Shown piece after piece: positions 1 through 9,339 of a stretch of DNA of 64,000 nt (positions are counted from its first letter, which is position 1; each line of letters opens with the position of its first letter). The notes below the pieces were generated by a model that was given only the letters and a program-made list of their open reading frames with translations, was not told where the DNA came from and searched no databases. Made by a program: the position numbers and the translations under genes. The stretch comes from Prorocentrum cordatum (Eukaryota > Sar > Dinophyceae > Prorocentrales > Prorocentraceae), in NCBI GenBank assembly GCA_963575745.1, contig CAUYUJ010006558.1, positions 433,501-497,500 on the forward strand, written 5' to 3'.

Positions 1-720
1 AACGAAGCGCTCTATTGGGCGGGGGGGGGCGAGCGCGGGCGGTCGCACTTCGGCGGGCCCCCCCGCGGGGCTACGGGGCCACGAAACGCCGCGTTGCGCG
101 AGGGGGGGGTGGGGGGGGGGGGGGGCGCGCGCGCGGGCAGTAATTGCGACCTTCGGCGAAACTCCCCATGGGACCACGAAGCGCCGGCCTGGGCGGGGGG
201 GGGCGCGGCGCGGGCGGTGGCGCTGGGGCCGTCGGTGGAGCTTCCTACGGGGCCACGAAGCGCTCGCTGCGCTGGGTGGGCGGGCGCGGGGGGGGGGCGC
301 GCGCGGGGGGCGGCGCTTCGGCGGAGCTCGCTACATGGTGCCACGGGGCCGCGAAGCGCCGCGCTGGATGGGGGGGGGGTGGGGGGGGGGGGGGGCGCTC
401 GCGGGAGGTAGCGCTCCGACCTTCGGTCGAACTCCGCACGGCACCGCGAAGCGCCGCGCTGGGCGGGGGGGGGGAGGGCGCGCGCGGGAGACGGCGCCAG
501 GGCCGTCAGTGGAGCACCCGATGGGGACACGAAGCGCCGCGCTGGGCGATGGGGCGCGCGCGGGCGGCAACGCCTGGACCTTCGGTGGAGATCCCTATGG
601 GGCCACGAAGCGCCGGGATGGGCGGGGTTGCGGGGGGCGCGCGCGGGCGGCAGCGCCGGCGCCGTCGGCGGGGCCCCCTTACGGGGCCGCGAAACGCACG
701 AGGGGCGCGCTGAAACTGGC
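1..720. repeat. GC-rich degenerate tandem repeat
   Basis: About eight degenerate copies of a 75-100 bp unit are visible. Each carries a core like GGGGCCACGAAGCGCCG, followed by a run of G and a GCGCGCGGGCGG stretch; cores lie near 73, 171, 248, 343, 436, 524, 600 and 684. Overlapping reading frames are open on both strands because of the extreme GC content, but their translations are Arg/Gly/Ala/Pro-only and look spurious. The array is probably cut by the window start. Confidence 0.7.
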
Positions 721-1215
721 GGCGACCACGACGATGGAGGAGGCAGACGGGGAGGAAGAAGGAAGGAGGAAAGACGCGGCGACCGTCTCTTCGTCAAAGC
801 GAGGACCCAACACCACATAATAATAGTCTGGAGTGGTACCCGCAGTGCGCCGCGTGCAACCAGGGCCCCACAACCAGTAGCTACCGAACGCCTTCCTCCA
901 GACACCCCCGCAGCCTTGCCGCGAACGGGTCCGCGCAACATCCCCTGGCGGTTTCCCCGCGGGGCGCCCGGGCGCGACGCCTGTTGCGTCGCGGTGAGCT
1001 CTGAAAGCGAGCGAGCGCCCGCGCATGCACGAACTGGGTGCAAGCCTGAAAGCGAGAGGGTTTGGATATGGGCGCCTCTGAATGTGAATAACCCCATGCC
1101 CATGATAATAATGTTACCCCCCCCTTAAGTCGTTAAAGTTTTTTATCGTCGACCAATAAGAGTTTGGTCGGGGGCGCGGGGCGCGGGGGCCAAACTTCAT
1201 TATCACCTCGGAACG
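721..1215. other. Intergenic, no gene recognised
   Basis: Mixed-composition DNA after the GC-rich array. Open frames cross it on both strands but show no domain, no biased composition typical of real genes here, and no repeat of the neighbouring families. The composition becomes AT-richer from about 1080 onward, just before the first 32-bp array. Confidence 0.4.
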
Positions 1216-1269
1216 TTATGTTGAGATAGCAATATCAAGTAATGTTGAAATAGCAACATCAAGCGAAGC

Positions 1270-2960
1270 GATCGCACTTTTTTTCAGGATGTCTGAAGCG
1301 AAACCAAGAATTTTGGGAGGCAGGCTCAAACGAAACGAGCAATGTTTCAAGGATGTCTCAAGCGACGCCAGTAATTCTGCGAGGATGTCTCAAGCGATTC
1401 GAGAAGCTTGTCGAGGATGTCTCAAGCGAAACAAGCATATACTCGAGGATGTCTCGAGCGATTCGAGAAGCTTGTCGAGGATGTCTCAAGCGAAACAAGC
1501 ATATACTCGAGGATGTCTCAAGCGAAACATGCATATACTGAAGGACGTCTCAAGCGAAACGATACGTTAAGGGAACAATTCTGTGAGGATGTCTCAAACG
1601 AAACCAAGAATTTGGGGAGGCAGGCTCAAACGAAACGAGCAATGTTTCAAGGATGCCTCAAGCGAAACCAGCAATTCTGCGAGGATGTCTCAAGCGATTC
1701 GAGAAGCTTGTCGAGGATGTCTCAAGCGAAACAAGCATATACTCGAGGATGTCTCAAGCGATTCGAGAAGCTTGTCGAGGATGTCTCAAGCGAAACAAGC
1801 ATATACTCGAGGATGTCTCAAGCGAAACAAGCATATACTGAAGGATGTCTCAAGCGAAACGATACGTTTCTTAAGGAGGTCTCGAGCGAAAACAGCAATT
1901 CTGTGAGGATGTGTCAAGCGAAACCAAAAATTTTGGGAGAAAGACTCAAACGAAACGAGCAATGTTTCAAGGATGTCTCAAGCGAAACCAGCAATTCTGT
2001 GAGGATGTCTCAAGCGATTCGAGAAGCTTGCCGAGGATGTCTCAAGCGAAACAAGCATAAACTCGAGGATGTCTCAAGCGAAACAAGCATATACTGAAGG
2101 ATGTCTCAAGCGAAACGATACGTTTCTTAAGGATGTCTCAAGCGAAAACAGCAATTCTGTGAGGATGTGTCAAGCGATACCAAGAATTTTGGGAGGCAGA
2201 CTCAAACGAAACGAGCAATGTTTCGAGGATGTCTCAAGCGAAACCAGCAATTCTGAGAGGATGTCTCAAGCGATTCGAGAAGCTTGTCGAGGATGTCTCA
2301 AGCGAAACAAGCATATACTCGAGGATGTCTCAAGCGAAACAAGCATATACTGAAGGATGTCTCAAGCGAAACGATACGTTTCTTAAGGATGTCCCAAGCG
2401 AAAACAGCAATTCTGTGAGGATGTGTCAAGCGATACCAAGAATTTTGGGAGGCAGACTCAAACGAAACGAGCAATGTTTCGAGGATGTCTCAAGCGAAAC
2501 CAGCAATTCTGTGAGGATGTTTCAAGCGATTCGAGAAGCTTGTCGAGGATGTCTCAAGCGAAACAAGCATATACTCGAGGATGTCTCGAGCGATTCGAGA
2601 AGCTTGTCGAGGATGTCTCAAGCGAAACAAGCATATACTCGAGGATGTCTCAAGCGAAACAAGCATATACTGAAGGATGTCTCAAGCGAAACGATACGTT
2701 TCTTAAGGGTGTCTCAAGCGAAAACAGCAATCGCTCGAGGACGTCTCAAGCGAATTGAGAGATTCTGTGAGGATGTCTCAAGCGAAACGAGCGATTCGCC
2801 GAGGATGTCTCAAGCGAAACAAGTATACGAGGATGCCTCAGGCAAAGCGGGAGATTTGTCGAGGATGTCTGATGCGAAACGAGAGATTTGCTCGAGGATG
2901 TCTCGAGCGGAGCGGGCGCGTTTTCGAGGATGTCCCCAGCGAAGCGAGCAATTCTCCTGC
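1270..2960 (+). repeat. 32-bp tandem repeat array (array 1, largest)
   Basis: Roughly fifty copies of a 32-bp unit starting AGGATGTCTCAAGCG. Two main variants alternate, one continuing AAACAAGCATATACTCG and one ATTCGAGAAGCTTGTCG, giving higher-order repeats of several units. Because 32 is not a multiple of three, a reading frame passes through all three phases. None of the forward phases contains a stop, so frames of 229-282 codons run through the array without being genes. It ends just upstream of ORF A. Confidence 0.95.
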
Positions 2961-2965
2961 TCCCG

Positions 2966-2987
2966 CCCGCGACCGTTCTGGCTCGAG
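2966..2987 (+). other. Possible decayed spliced-leader relic upstream of ORF A
   Basis: A 22-nt stretch ending TTCTGGCTCGAG aligns without gaps to the dinoflagellate spliced leader (TCCGTAGCC...TTGGCTCAAG) at 15 of 22 positions, and all seven differences are transitions. It lies 56 nt before the ATG of ORF A. Taken alone it would be weak. It gains support from clearer copies at the same relative position before ORFs B, C, D and the transposase. Confidence 0.45.
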
Positions 2988-3043
2988 CGTTTCGAGCTTT
3001 TCGGGTTCTCGAGCCTTCCGAGCTTTCGAGCTTCAGCTTCGCC

Positions 3044-4114
3044 ATGGCGGTGTCCAAGCCCTCGAGCCCGCAGATGACCGAGGACAGCCAAGTCATCGCC
3101 CTGCTCGAGCAGAACAACAAGCTCCTCCAAGGAGTTACCAAGCCCCTCGAGGAGCAGGGCAAGCTTGCCGACTTGCAGAACCAGAGCCTCGCGTACATCG
3201 CCGAGAAGGCGGGGTGCGCCGAGATGCGCCAATGCCAAGCCAGCGGCGAGGCAACCGACGCTTCGAGAATGTTGGGGATGTGGTGTCGAGGGAGCTCCGC
3301 ACTGTACCACGAGAATATTCGAGGCGCCGCGTTGGCGAGTGTCCCCAAGAATGGAAGCCTCGAGGGGATCAAGTACGAGGGCATCTTCCGAGGCAAGGGT
3401 CGGCGCCGAAGCGAGCTCTTCTGCGCGATCTTCTTCAAGACGCACATCGAGCGGAGCGGCGAGACGTTCAACGCCTTCGACGACGCAGACAAGAGCGTTG
3501 AGACGTTGTTCAAGATTTTGCCGAGCTTCCGAGCGGAGTTGCTCGACGAGGCCAAGACGCACGACGCCGTGGTCGGCGAGAAGGTCGAGATGATGCCCAA
3601 GGGGCCCGCGACCGACATTGCCAGGCGAGTGCTCGGCGAGATCCCCGCAGATCTGCAAGCGCTGTACGAGATCATGCTCCCTGTGAACAAGCAGTACACG
3701 CCCATCTTGCCGAGCGTCAGCGACGAGCCAGACGAGGGCGCGCGCGCGTTCGACACGGTCGCCTCCGTGCCCGAGGCGGCCAAGCCATACTTCGAGCAGT
3801 TCCAGGCAAACGGCATCGAGAACTACGAGAACGAGCGCATCCTCGTGACCGAGGGGATCGTCGCCTGGTGCTGGCAAATCGCCGAGTTTGCCAAGAAGCG
3901 CCACGAGCTCGATCAACACGGGTACTTCATCAAGCGCGCCAAGACGGACGAGGACACCAAGTACCAGAAGAAGCTCGAGTACGAGAAGAATTTCTTCGAC
4001 ATCTACGTCCAGAAGAAGTTTCCGAGCTACTACAAGATCATCGAGGAGTACAAGGAGATGTGCGACGAGAAGAAGCGCAAGCAGGAGCTCAAGACGTCCG
4101 AGGCGCAGGCTTGA
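3044..4114 (+). CDS. ORF A, uncharacterised 356-aa protein
   Basis: The open frame extends upstream to 2888 through repeat DNA. I chose the ATG at 3044 because it follows the spliced-leader-like sequence, has a good context (GCCATGG), and is where repeat-derived sequence ends. The protein starts MAVSKPSSPQMTEDSQ, has a probable amphipathic or coiled-coil N-terminal region (residues 12-45), and a Lys/Glu-rich helical C-terminus (residues 290-356) ending in TSEAQA. The middle mixes hydrophobic and charged residues like a folded domain. I recognise no family. It lies between 32-bp arrays, upstream of the other ORFs of the same style, so an accessory role in the same element is possible, but this is inference. 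The frame is intact. Confidence 0.65.
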   Translation: MAVSKPSSPQMTEDSQVIALLEQNNKLLQGVTKPLEEQGKLADLQNQSLAYIAEKAGCAEMRQCQASGEATDASRMLGMWCRGSSALYHENIRGAALASVPKNGSLEGIKYEGIFRGKGRRRSELFCAIFFKTHIERSGETFNAFDDADKSVETLFKILPSFRAELLDEAKTHDAVVGEKVEMMPKGPATDIARRVLGEIPADLQALYEIMLPVNKQYTPILPSVSDEPDEGARAFDTVASVPEAAKPYFEQFQANGIENYENERILVTEGIVAWCWQIAEFAKKRHELDQHGYFIKRAKTDEDTKYQKKLEYEKNFFDIYVQKKFPSYYKIIEEYKEMCDEKKRKQELKTSEAQA

Positions 4115-4275
4115 GCCGAGCCAGGCTCAGCGCGAGGCCTGATCGAGGCCTGAACGAGGGGCGAGCGGCGATGAGCGCCCAGCTCCCTCGAGTTTTTTTT
4201 TTCGAGAGGCGTTATCCGAGAGGCTTCGTCAGCCCCCTCTCGAGCGTAAAATCGAGCGCGACTCCATCGAGGCTC

Positions 4276-4556
4276 GATCCTCGATCGATCTTCGGGACGA
4301 GGCTCCGAGAGCCTCGGGCCATCGTTGATCCGAGATCACAAGATCTCGGATCCCTGGCCCGAGAACTCTGGACTCTCGATCGGAGGATCGATCCAGGATC
4401 GACCCTCTGTCTCAATGTCTCCCTCCTCTTCAAGGCGCGATCCTCGATAGATCTTCGGATCGAGGCTCCGAGAGCCTCGAGCCATCGTTGATCCGAGATC
4501 ACAAGATCTCGCATCCCTGGCTCGAGAATCTTGGGCTCTCGATCCGAGGATCGATC
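4276..4556 (+). repeat. 163-bp-period direct duplication
   Basis: Two copies, starting at 4276 and 4439, share a stretch of about 118 bp that begins GATCCTCGAT and includes GAGGCTCCGAGAGCCTCG and CATCGTTGATCCGAGATCAC. Each copy is rich in short palindromes such as AGATCNNNAGATCT. No coding potential. The 4115-4275 stretch before it is CGAG-rich and otherwise featureless. Confidence 0.8.
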
Positions 4557-4599
4557 GAGGGCGGAGGGGGGAGGGGGGAGAGGAACTCTCGAGCGACGC

Positions 4600-4858
4600 A
4601 AGCAATTGCTCGAGGATATCGCAAGCGAAACGAGATATTCGCCGAGGATGTCTCAAGCGAAACAAGGAGGATGTCTGAAGCAAAGCGAGGAATTTTCGAG
4701 GATGTCTCAAGCGAAACGCGAGATTTGTTTGAGGATGTCTCAAGCGAAACAAGGAGGATGTCTCAAGCAAAGCGAGGAATTTTCGAGGATGTCTCAAGCG
4801 AAACGCGAGATTTGTTTGAGGATGTCTCAAGCGAAACAAGATATTGCTAGAGGACGTT
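4600..4858 (+). repeat. 32-bp repeat array 2
   Basis: About eight diverged units of the AGGATGTCTCAAGCGAAAC family, including an inner duplication in which the segment GATTTGTTTGAGGATGTC recurs. It runs directly into GGA-rich low-complexity DNA. Confidence 0.85.
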
Positions 4859-4859
4859 G

Positions 4860-5075
4860 GAGGGGGGAGGGGGGGGGAGAGAGAGAGAGGGGAGGGGAGG
4901 AGAAGAAGGAGGGAGGAGCGAGCGAGGAGGGAGGGGAGGAGGGAGGGAGAGGGCGAGAGGTGAGAGGGGGGAGGGAGGGAGAGAGGATGGAAGCGGCGGC
5001 GGCGACGGCAGCGACGACGGGGGCAGCGACGACGGCGGCGTCGTCGTCGTCGCTGTCGTCGTCGTCGGCGTCGTG

Positions 5076-5106
<31 letters not shown>

Positions 5107-5165
5107 CCGTCGCCGTCGTCGTCTCTGCCGGCGTCGCTGCCGTCGTCGCCGCCGCCGCCCCTTTC
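4860..5165. repeat. GGA-rich and (GTC)n microsatellites
   Basis: 4860-4990 is GGA/GAG-rich low-complexity DNA and 5030-5160 is an imperfect (GTC)n tract. Frames through it encode only Glu/Gly/Arg or Ser/Val runs and are artefacts. 5166-5470 is CGAG-rich unique DNA with one stray 32-bp unit near 5372. Confidence 0.9.
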
Positions 5166-5479
5166 CCCCTTCTTCCCTCCCTCTCTCCTTCCATCCCGCG
5201 CAGCGACGAGCGTCGAGGCAAGCCTCGAACCTCGACGCTCTCGAGCTCCAGTGGGCCTCGAGCTGAGATCTCGAGACTGCAAGGGCCTCGGGCCTCGGTG
5301 GACCTTCGAGGGGCGCAAGGGGGCGCCAAGAGGATCTCCGAGAAGGATTCCAAAAGAACCCCTGCAAGATTGCAAGGATGTTTCAGGCGAAACGAGCTTG
5401 TCTTCTTCTTGGCCTCTTGCTCTTCCTTCTCTTCCTTTCCTGCCTCCTACTTCCTTCTCGGTGTCTCTCTCGTCCTCTG

Positions 5480-5525
5480 TTTCTCTCGCCTTTTTTTTTT
5501 TTTTTTTTTTCTTTTTTTTTCTGTA

Positions 5526-5609
<84 letters not shown>

Positions 5610-6230
5610 ATGCGCCCCTCAACTTGTTTATCCCTGGGGTTGATTATCCATGGGATGTGAGGCGCGTGAGCTACCCTGCACGAGAACTCAAAAGAATCAA
5701 TTTTCAGAAAGCGCTTGTAAAATAAATCTGATAGATTTGGAACTTGTTTTTTTTTTCCCCCTTTTTCTTCCTCTTCTCTTCTCCTTCTTTTTTCTTAATT
5801 TATATTTTTATTTCTTTATATTTTTCTGTATTTCTTTCTTTTTTTCCTCCCCCCATGCCCCCCTGAACTTGTTTATCCCCATGGTTGATTATCCATGGAA
5901 AGCGGGGCGCGTGAGCTACCCTACACGCGCGCGTAAAAATCTTAATTTTCATAAAGCGCTTGCAAATAAAAAATAATTCATTTGAGTCTTCAGTTTTTTG
6001 CGTTTTATCCTCCTTTCCTCTTCTCTTCTACTTCTCCTTCTCATTTCTTCTTGTCCTTTTCCTTTTTTAATTTCTTTTATGTATTTCCCTCAACTCTCTC
6101 TTTGTTTTCTTTATTTATCTCTTTATATCTTTCTCTCTCCCCATGCGCCCCTGAACTTGTTTATCACCGGGGTTGATTATCCACGGGAAGTGAGGCGCAT
6201 GAGCTCCTACACGAGCTCCTGCACAATGTT
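5480..6230 (+). repeat. CT-module cluster 1 (three units)
   Basis: Three tandem modules with cores at about 5609, 5854 and 6142. Each has a pyrimidine tract (poly-T at 5492-5519, (CT)n at 5530-5606, T-rich later), then a conserved core with GAACTTGTTTATC, GGTTGATTATCCATGG and GAGCTACCCTGCACGAG, and often TTTCATAAAGCGCTTG. Units are 245-290 bp apart. The same module recurs in clusters at 10.05-11.2 kb and 16.05-16.84 kb. This cluster ends about 20 bp before the spliced-leader relic of ORF B. No protein is encoded. Confidence 0.85.
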
Positions 6231-6251
6231 TCAAGCGAAACGAGAAATCTA

Positions 6252-6283
6252 TCCGTAGTTGCTTCATTGCTCGAGCTTTCAAG
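6252..6283 (+). other. Degenerate spliced-leader relic upstream of ORF B
   Basis: Begins TCCGTAG and ends CTCGAGCTTTCAAG, i.e. both ends of the dinoflagellate spliced leader are recognisable with about 10 extra bases between. It lies 52 nt before the ATG at 6336. Weaker than the copies at 7477 and 13102. Confidence 0.5.
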
Positions 6284-6335
6284 TTACGAGCATTCGACCC
6301 CGACGCGCCAGGGCGCCCCGGCTAGAACCTCGAGG

Positions 6336-6952
6336 ATGTCTCAGCCGAGCTTCATCAAGCAAGAGGTGCGCGCCAAGCTACCCCAGAGTGCCAGCGCCGA
6401 GAATCCCGATAAGGTCGAGAAGCCTAAGAACCTGAAGCGCGAGAACCTCAAGAAGGAGGAGAAACCGCTTCAGGGCGCCAAGGGAAGCGGCAGCGAGAAG
6501 CCGCTCGAGGATCGGGTCGGGCGAAAGGGGGGGATTGGGAAAGGGGGGGGTGCGAAATTTGCTGCATGCAGCTGGTTTCGGCCTCGCCCAGGGGCCCATT
6601 CCTCGATGCACAGGCGCCGGAAGGCGCCGGGAAAATCAGCTACGTGAGCTGATTCTCAAACCCCCCCTTTGCTATCCCCCCCTTTCGCTTGACCCGAGAG
6701 GGCGACAGGGGCCAGAAGCGCGGCAGACACCTGCGCGAGATCTCGAGCAGCAGCGACAACGAGGAGAAGCGAGCCTGGCAGAAAGCCAAGCGCCGCAAGT
6801 CGGCACCGCAGCCCGAGGACGAGGAACCCGAGGGCGACGAGCCCGAGGACGAGGGGCCCGAGGGCGGCGACCCCGAGTCGGTCCACACGCCTGCTCTACA
6901 CTTGCTGCCCGAGCGGCCCCAGCGCATGCGGGCGCTCGAGGGCCCGCCCTAG
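6336..6952 (+). CDS. ORF B, two-exon charged protein split by an introner-like intron
   Basis: Exon 1 is 6336-6509 (58 codons, starting MSQPSFIKQEVRAK) and exon 2 is 6701-6952 (84 codons with TAG). The 191-bp insert 6510-6700 begins GA, ends AG, carries near-perfect terminal inverted repeats and is flanked by GAG on both sides. Removing it joins the two frames exactly in phase, giving about 141 residues across ...KPLE|GDRGQKR.... The protein is very hydrophilic. It has Lys/Glu-rich exon 1 sequence, a basic patch with SSSSDNEEK in exon 2, then an acidic Pro-Glu-Asp repeat and a basic C-terminus, which would fit a nuclear or nucleic-acid-associated protein. No family recognised. The start is the first ATG after the spliced-leader-like sequence. 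Confidence 0.6.
6510..6700 (+). mobile_element. Introner-like element (GA-AG intron with terminal inverted repeats)
   Basis: The left end (6512-6548) reads TCGGGTCGGGCGAAAGGGGG and continues ATTGGGAAAG plus a G run. The reverse complement of the right end (6661-6697) reads TCGGGTCAAGCGAAAGGGGG and continues ATAGCAAAG plus a G run. GAG flanks both sides (3-bp target duplication). The interior holds a small inverted repeat (CAGCTACGTGAGCTG) and GGCGCCGGAAGGCGCC. Read as an intron it has a non-canonical GA donor, a type used in dinoflagellates. Introners with inverted repeats are known in dinoflagellate genomes. Confidence 0.75.
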
Positions 6953-7117
6953 CATCGCCCAAGCCTTCTCGAGATAGCCGAGGCTCGTCTCATTCGAGGA
7001 ATTTTAGTAAAGCGACGCTTCTCGCAAGGAAAACATTTCGAGAGCCTCGAGGAAGCCAAGAGAACCCCAGGAGGACAAGAATTTCTCCAAGAGCCGCCAC
7101 CCCAAAGGGAGAACAGG

Positions 7118-7375
7118 AGCACGAGGGGGGGAGGAGGAGGAGGAGGAGGAGGAGGAGGAGGAGGAGGGGGGGGAGGAGGAGGGGGAGGGGGAGGAGGAAG
7201 AGGAAGACCAGGAATATTCCAGCGAAATAAGCAACTGTTCAAGGAATTCTCCAGCGAAACGAGCAATTATTGCAGCGAAACAAGCGTGCATTCGAGGATG
7301 TTTCAAGCGAAATAAGCAATTATTTGAGAACGTCTTAAGCAATTGTTCGAGGATGTCTCAAGCAAGGAGGTACAA
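7118..7375 (+). repeat. (GGA)n tract and diverged 32-bp units
   Basis: 7118-7205 is (GGA)n; 7215-7372 holds about five diverged units of the 32-bp family (AGCGAAATAAGCAATTATT type). 6953-7117 and 7376-7476 are Lys/Arg/Asn-codon-like unique DNA (CCCAAGAGAACCCC repeats) without a supported gene. Confidence 0.8.
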
Positions 7376-7476
7376 ACGCCAGGAAAACGCAAGGCGAACT
7401 TAGGACAAGGACAACAAGAGAACCCCGAGAAACCCAAGAGGGCACCAAGAGAACCCCAAGGGACCGAACAACAAGC

Positions 7477-7500
7477 CCCGTAGCCATTTGGTGGCTCAAG
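7477..7500 (+). other. Clear spliced-leader relic upstream of ORF C
   Basis: Reads CCCGTAGCCATTTGG followed by TGGCTCAAG. This equals the dinoflagellate spliced leader apart from the first base and a small GT insertion in the middle. It lies 42 nt before the ATG at 7543. Such relics mark cDNA of trans-spliced mRNA that was put back into the genome. Confidence 0.85.
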
Positions 7501-7542
7501 ATTTCGAGCTCTCCAAGATAACCTACTTGCTCCAAGTCGACA

Positions 7543-8214
7543 ATGAACCAGCGGTCTCGATCGAGATCGCCGAGATCCATGGCTGACCGCCACGAGGGCC
7601 GTTGGCGAGACATCTCCCCCGAGAACGCTGCTCTTCTCCCGAGAGATTGGCGAGGAATCTTTTCCGAGGAGAGCCTCCCATTTGAGAACGCCCAAGACAT
7701 GTTCGAGGGGCTGCGGCAAGAGCTCGGGCCCCCACGGCCGCCCGAGAACACGCAGCAGCACCTGACCGAGAACGCGCAGCAGCACGAGGCCGAGGTCGAG
7801 CACAGCGGCGACGAGCTCGAGGCCGAGGCCGAGAGTCCGAAATTTCGAGAGTCCGAGATGGCCAAGGAAGCCGGGGGCGAGACCGCCGAGCTTGACGAGG
7901 AGGACAGCAGGCCCCAGGAGCTAGCGCCCGAGGAGAGCAAGCGCCAGGAGCAACTGCCCGAGGAGAGCTCTCGAGAGCCCGAGGTGCCCGACGACGAGGA
8001 CAGCAATCGCCAGGAGCTCGTGCCCGAGGAAGTCAAGCGCCAGGAGCTCTTGCCCGAGGAGAGCATGCGCCTCGGAGAGGAATCCGAGGCTTACATTGTT
8101 TTTTCCAGCCCCGACACTGGGGCGACCGAGCCCGCCTCAGACGCCGAGGCGCTAGCCTTCGCGTCGCATGGGCGCAAGCAGAGCCAGTGGGGCCTCGAGG
8201 GGCGCTCAAGTTAG
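7543..8214 (+). CDS. ORF C, acidic Glu/Pro-repeat protein (223 aa)
   Basis: Intact frame starting MNQRSRSRSPRSMAD (an in-frame ATG at 7579 is an alternative start). The N-terminus is SR-rich. From about residue 60 the protein is dominated by Glu, Gln and Pro, with imperfect repeats such as QELAPEESKRQEQLPEES and QELVPEEVKRQELLPEES (residues about 125-185), then a less charged tail with IVFSSPDTGATEPASDAE. Low-complexity acidic repeats suggest a disordered protein; I recognise no domain. It follows the clearest spliced-leader relic of this region and precedes another 32-bp array. Confidence 0.55.
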   Translation: MNQRSRSRSPRSMADRHEGRWRDISPENAALLPRDWRGIFSEESLPFENAQDMFEGLRQELGPPRPPENTQQHLTENAQQHEAEVEHSGDELEAEAESPKFRESEMAKEAGGETAELDEEDSRPQELAPEESKRQEQLPEESSREPEVPDDEDSNRQELVPEEVKRQELLPEESMRLGEESEAYIVFSSPDTGATEPASDAEALAFASHGRKQSQWGLEGRSS

Positions 8215-8294
8215 ACACCGACGCCCACAGTGCTTCGAGAAAACAACGAAGAGAGCGTCGAGACGGGGCCAAGGATTATCTAATGGCCTTAAGC

Positions 8295-8790
8295 GAAGGA
8301 GGAGCAGGAGGAGGAGGGGGAGGAAGAGGAGCAGGAGGAGGAGGAGGAGGGAGAGGAGGAGGAGGAGGAGGAGGAGCAAGAGGAGGAGCAGGAGCGAAGC
8401 AAGACATGTTCAAAGGATGTCGCCAGCAAGCAGACATATATTCGAGGATGCCTCAAGCGAAACAAATAAGTTTGCAAGGATGTCTCGAGCGGGCCAACTA
8501 ATCGTTTCAAGGGTGCTTAAAGCAAAATGAGAAATAGCTTGAAAATGTTTCAAGCGAAATAAACAATCGCCTCAGGATGTCTCAAGTGAAATAGCCAATC
8601 GTATAAGGATGTCTCAAGCAATTGTTGGACGAGGTCTCCAAGGAAACGAGCATATATTCGAGGATGTCTCCAGCAAAATAGAAGATCTGCCGAGGATGTC
8701 CCAAGCGAAGCAAACATTTATTCGAGCATGTCACCAGCGAAGCTAAGGTATTTCGAGGATGTCTCAAGCAAGGCGAACGTGCTTTCGAGG
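8295..8790 (+). repeat. (GGA)n tract and 32-bp repeat array 3
   Basis: 8297-8396 is GGA-rich. 8403-8790 contains about a dozen diverged 32-bp units (CCAGCGAAATAAGC and CAAGCGAAATAAGC variants). Frames through it are repeat artefacts. Confidence 0.85.
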
Positions 8791-8799
8791 ATGTCTTTC

Positions 8800-8822
8800 T
8801 CCGTAGCTCACTCGAGCTCAAG
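8800..8822 (+). other. Degenerate spliced-leader relic upstream of ORF D
   Basis: Begins TCCGTAGC and ends GCTCAAG with total length 23, matching both ends and the length of the dinoflagellate spliced leader; the middle has mutated to TCACTCGA. The ATG of ORF D is 52 nt downstream. Confidence 0.65.
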
Positions 8823-8874
8823 ACTTTTGAATGCGATCGAGAAACGCACCCAGAACGAGCAGGCCCGAAGCGGC

Positions 8875-9237
8875 ATGGCCAATCAAGCGACGGCGTCCAA
8901 GGAGCCAGCGCAGGCCGCGAGGGAGTCCAAGCCCACTGTCGTCGAGAAGCCAGCGCAGGCAGTTTCGAGGGAATCCAAGCCGACAGTCTCGAAGAAGCCG
9001 TCGAGGGCGCAGATCGAGAGGAAGACGAGCGCCGACAAGCTCGACGCAGTCGTCCAGGTCGAGACGGAGGTCAAGATGGAGACGACGCTCAAGCCCGAGG
9101 GTTCATGGAGCGAGACGGAGATCGAGACCCACCTCGACCCCGCCCAAGAGGCCGAGCTTCATGCCTCTTGGATGGCCGAGAGGTTCAACTCGGGCGAGCT
9201 CACGGGGCTCCAGGGCGACGAGCCCAAGCCTCGCTAG
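8875..9237 (+). CDS. ORF D, Lys/Glu-rich protein (120 aa)
   Basis: The frame is open from 8728, but earlier ATGs lie in or before the spliced-leader relic, so the ATG at 8875 (MANQATASKEPAQAARESK) is preferred. The protein has two to three repeats of ESKPTVVEKPAQA type (residues 10-45), a basic linker, and an acidic C-terminal half with a helical look (DPAQEAELHASWMAERFNSG) ending GDEPKPR. No family recognised. Like ORFs A-C it stands alone between repeat arrays on the + strand. Confidence 0.5.
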   Translation: MANQATASKEPAQAARESKPTVVEKPAQAVSRESKPTVSKKPSRAQIERKTSADKLDAVVQVETEVKMETTLKPEGSWSETEIETHLDPAQEAELHASWMAERFNSGELTGLQGDEPKPR

Positions 9238-9339
9238 GTTAGCCGAGGCCAGCAGTCTAGCGATGCTTAGCGAGAGAAAAAATCTCGAGAGCCCCAGCCT
9301 CGAGGCTCGACCCTCGATGAAATCAGGAGGGCCCCAGGA

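Noticed and set aside
1270-2960. CRISPR-like appearance of a 32-bp repeat array
   Set aside because: Units are contiguous with no unique spacers, the host is a eukaryote, and no cas genes are present.
1289-3077. Long + strand frames (up to 282 codons) with MSQAKQAY...GCLKRNKH repeats
   Set aside because: They are the 32-bp satellite read through three phases; no unique protein sequence, and the same phrases appear in every array.
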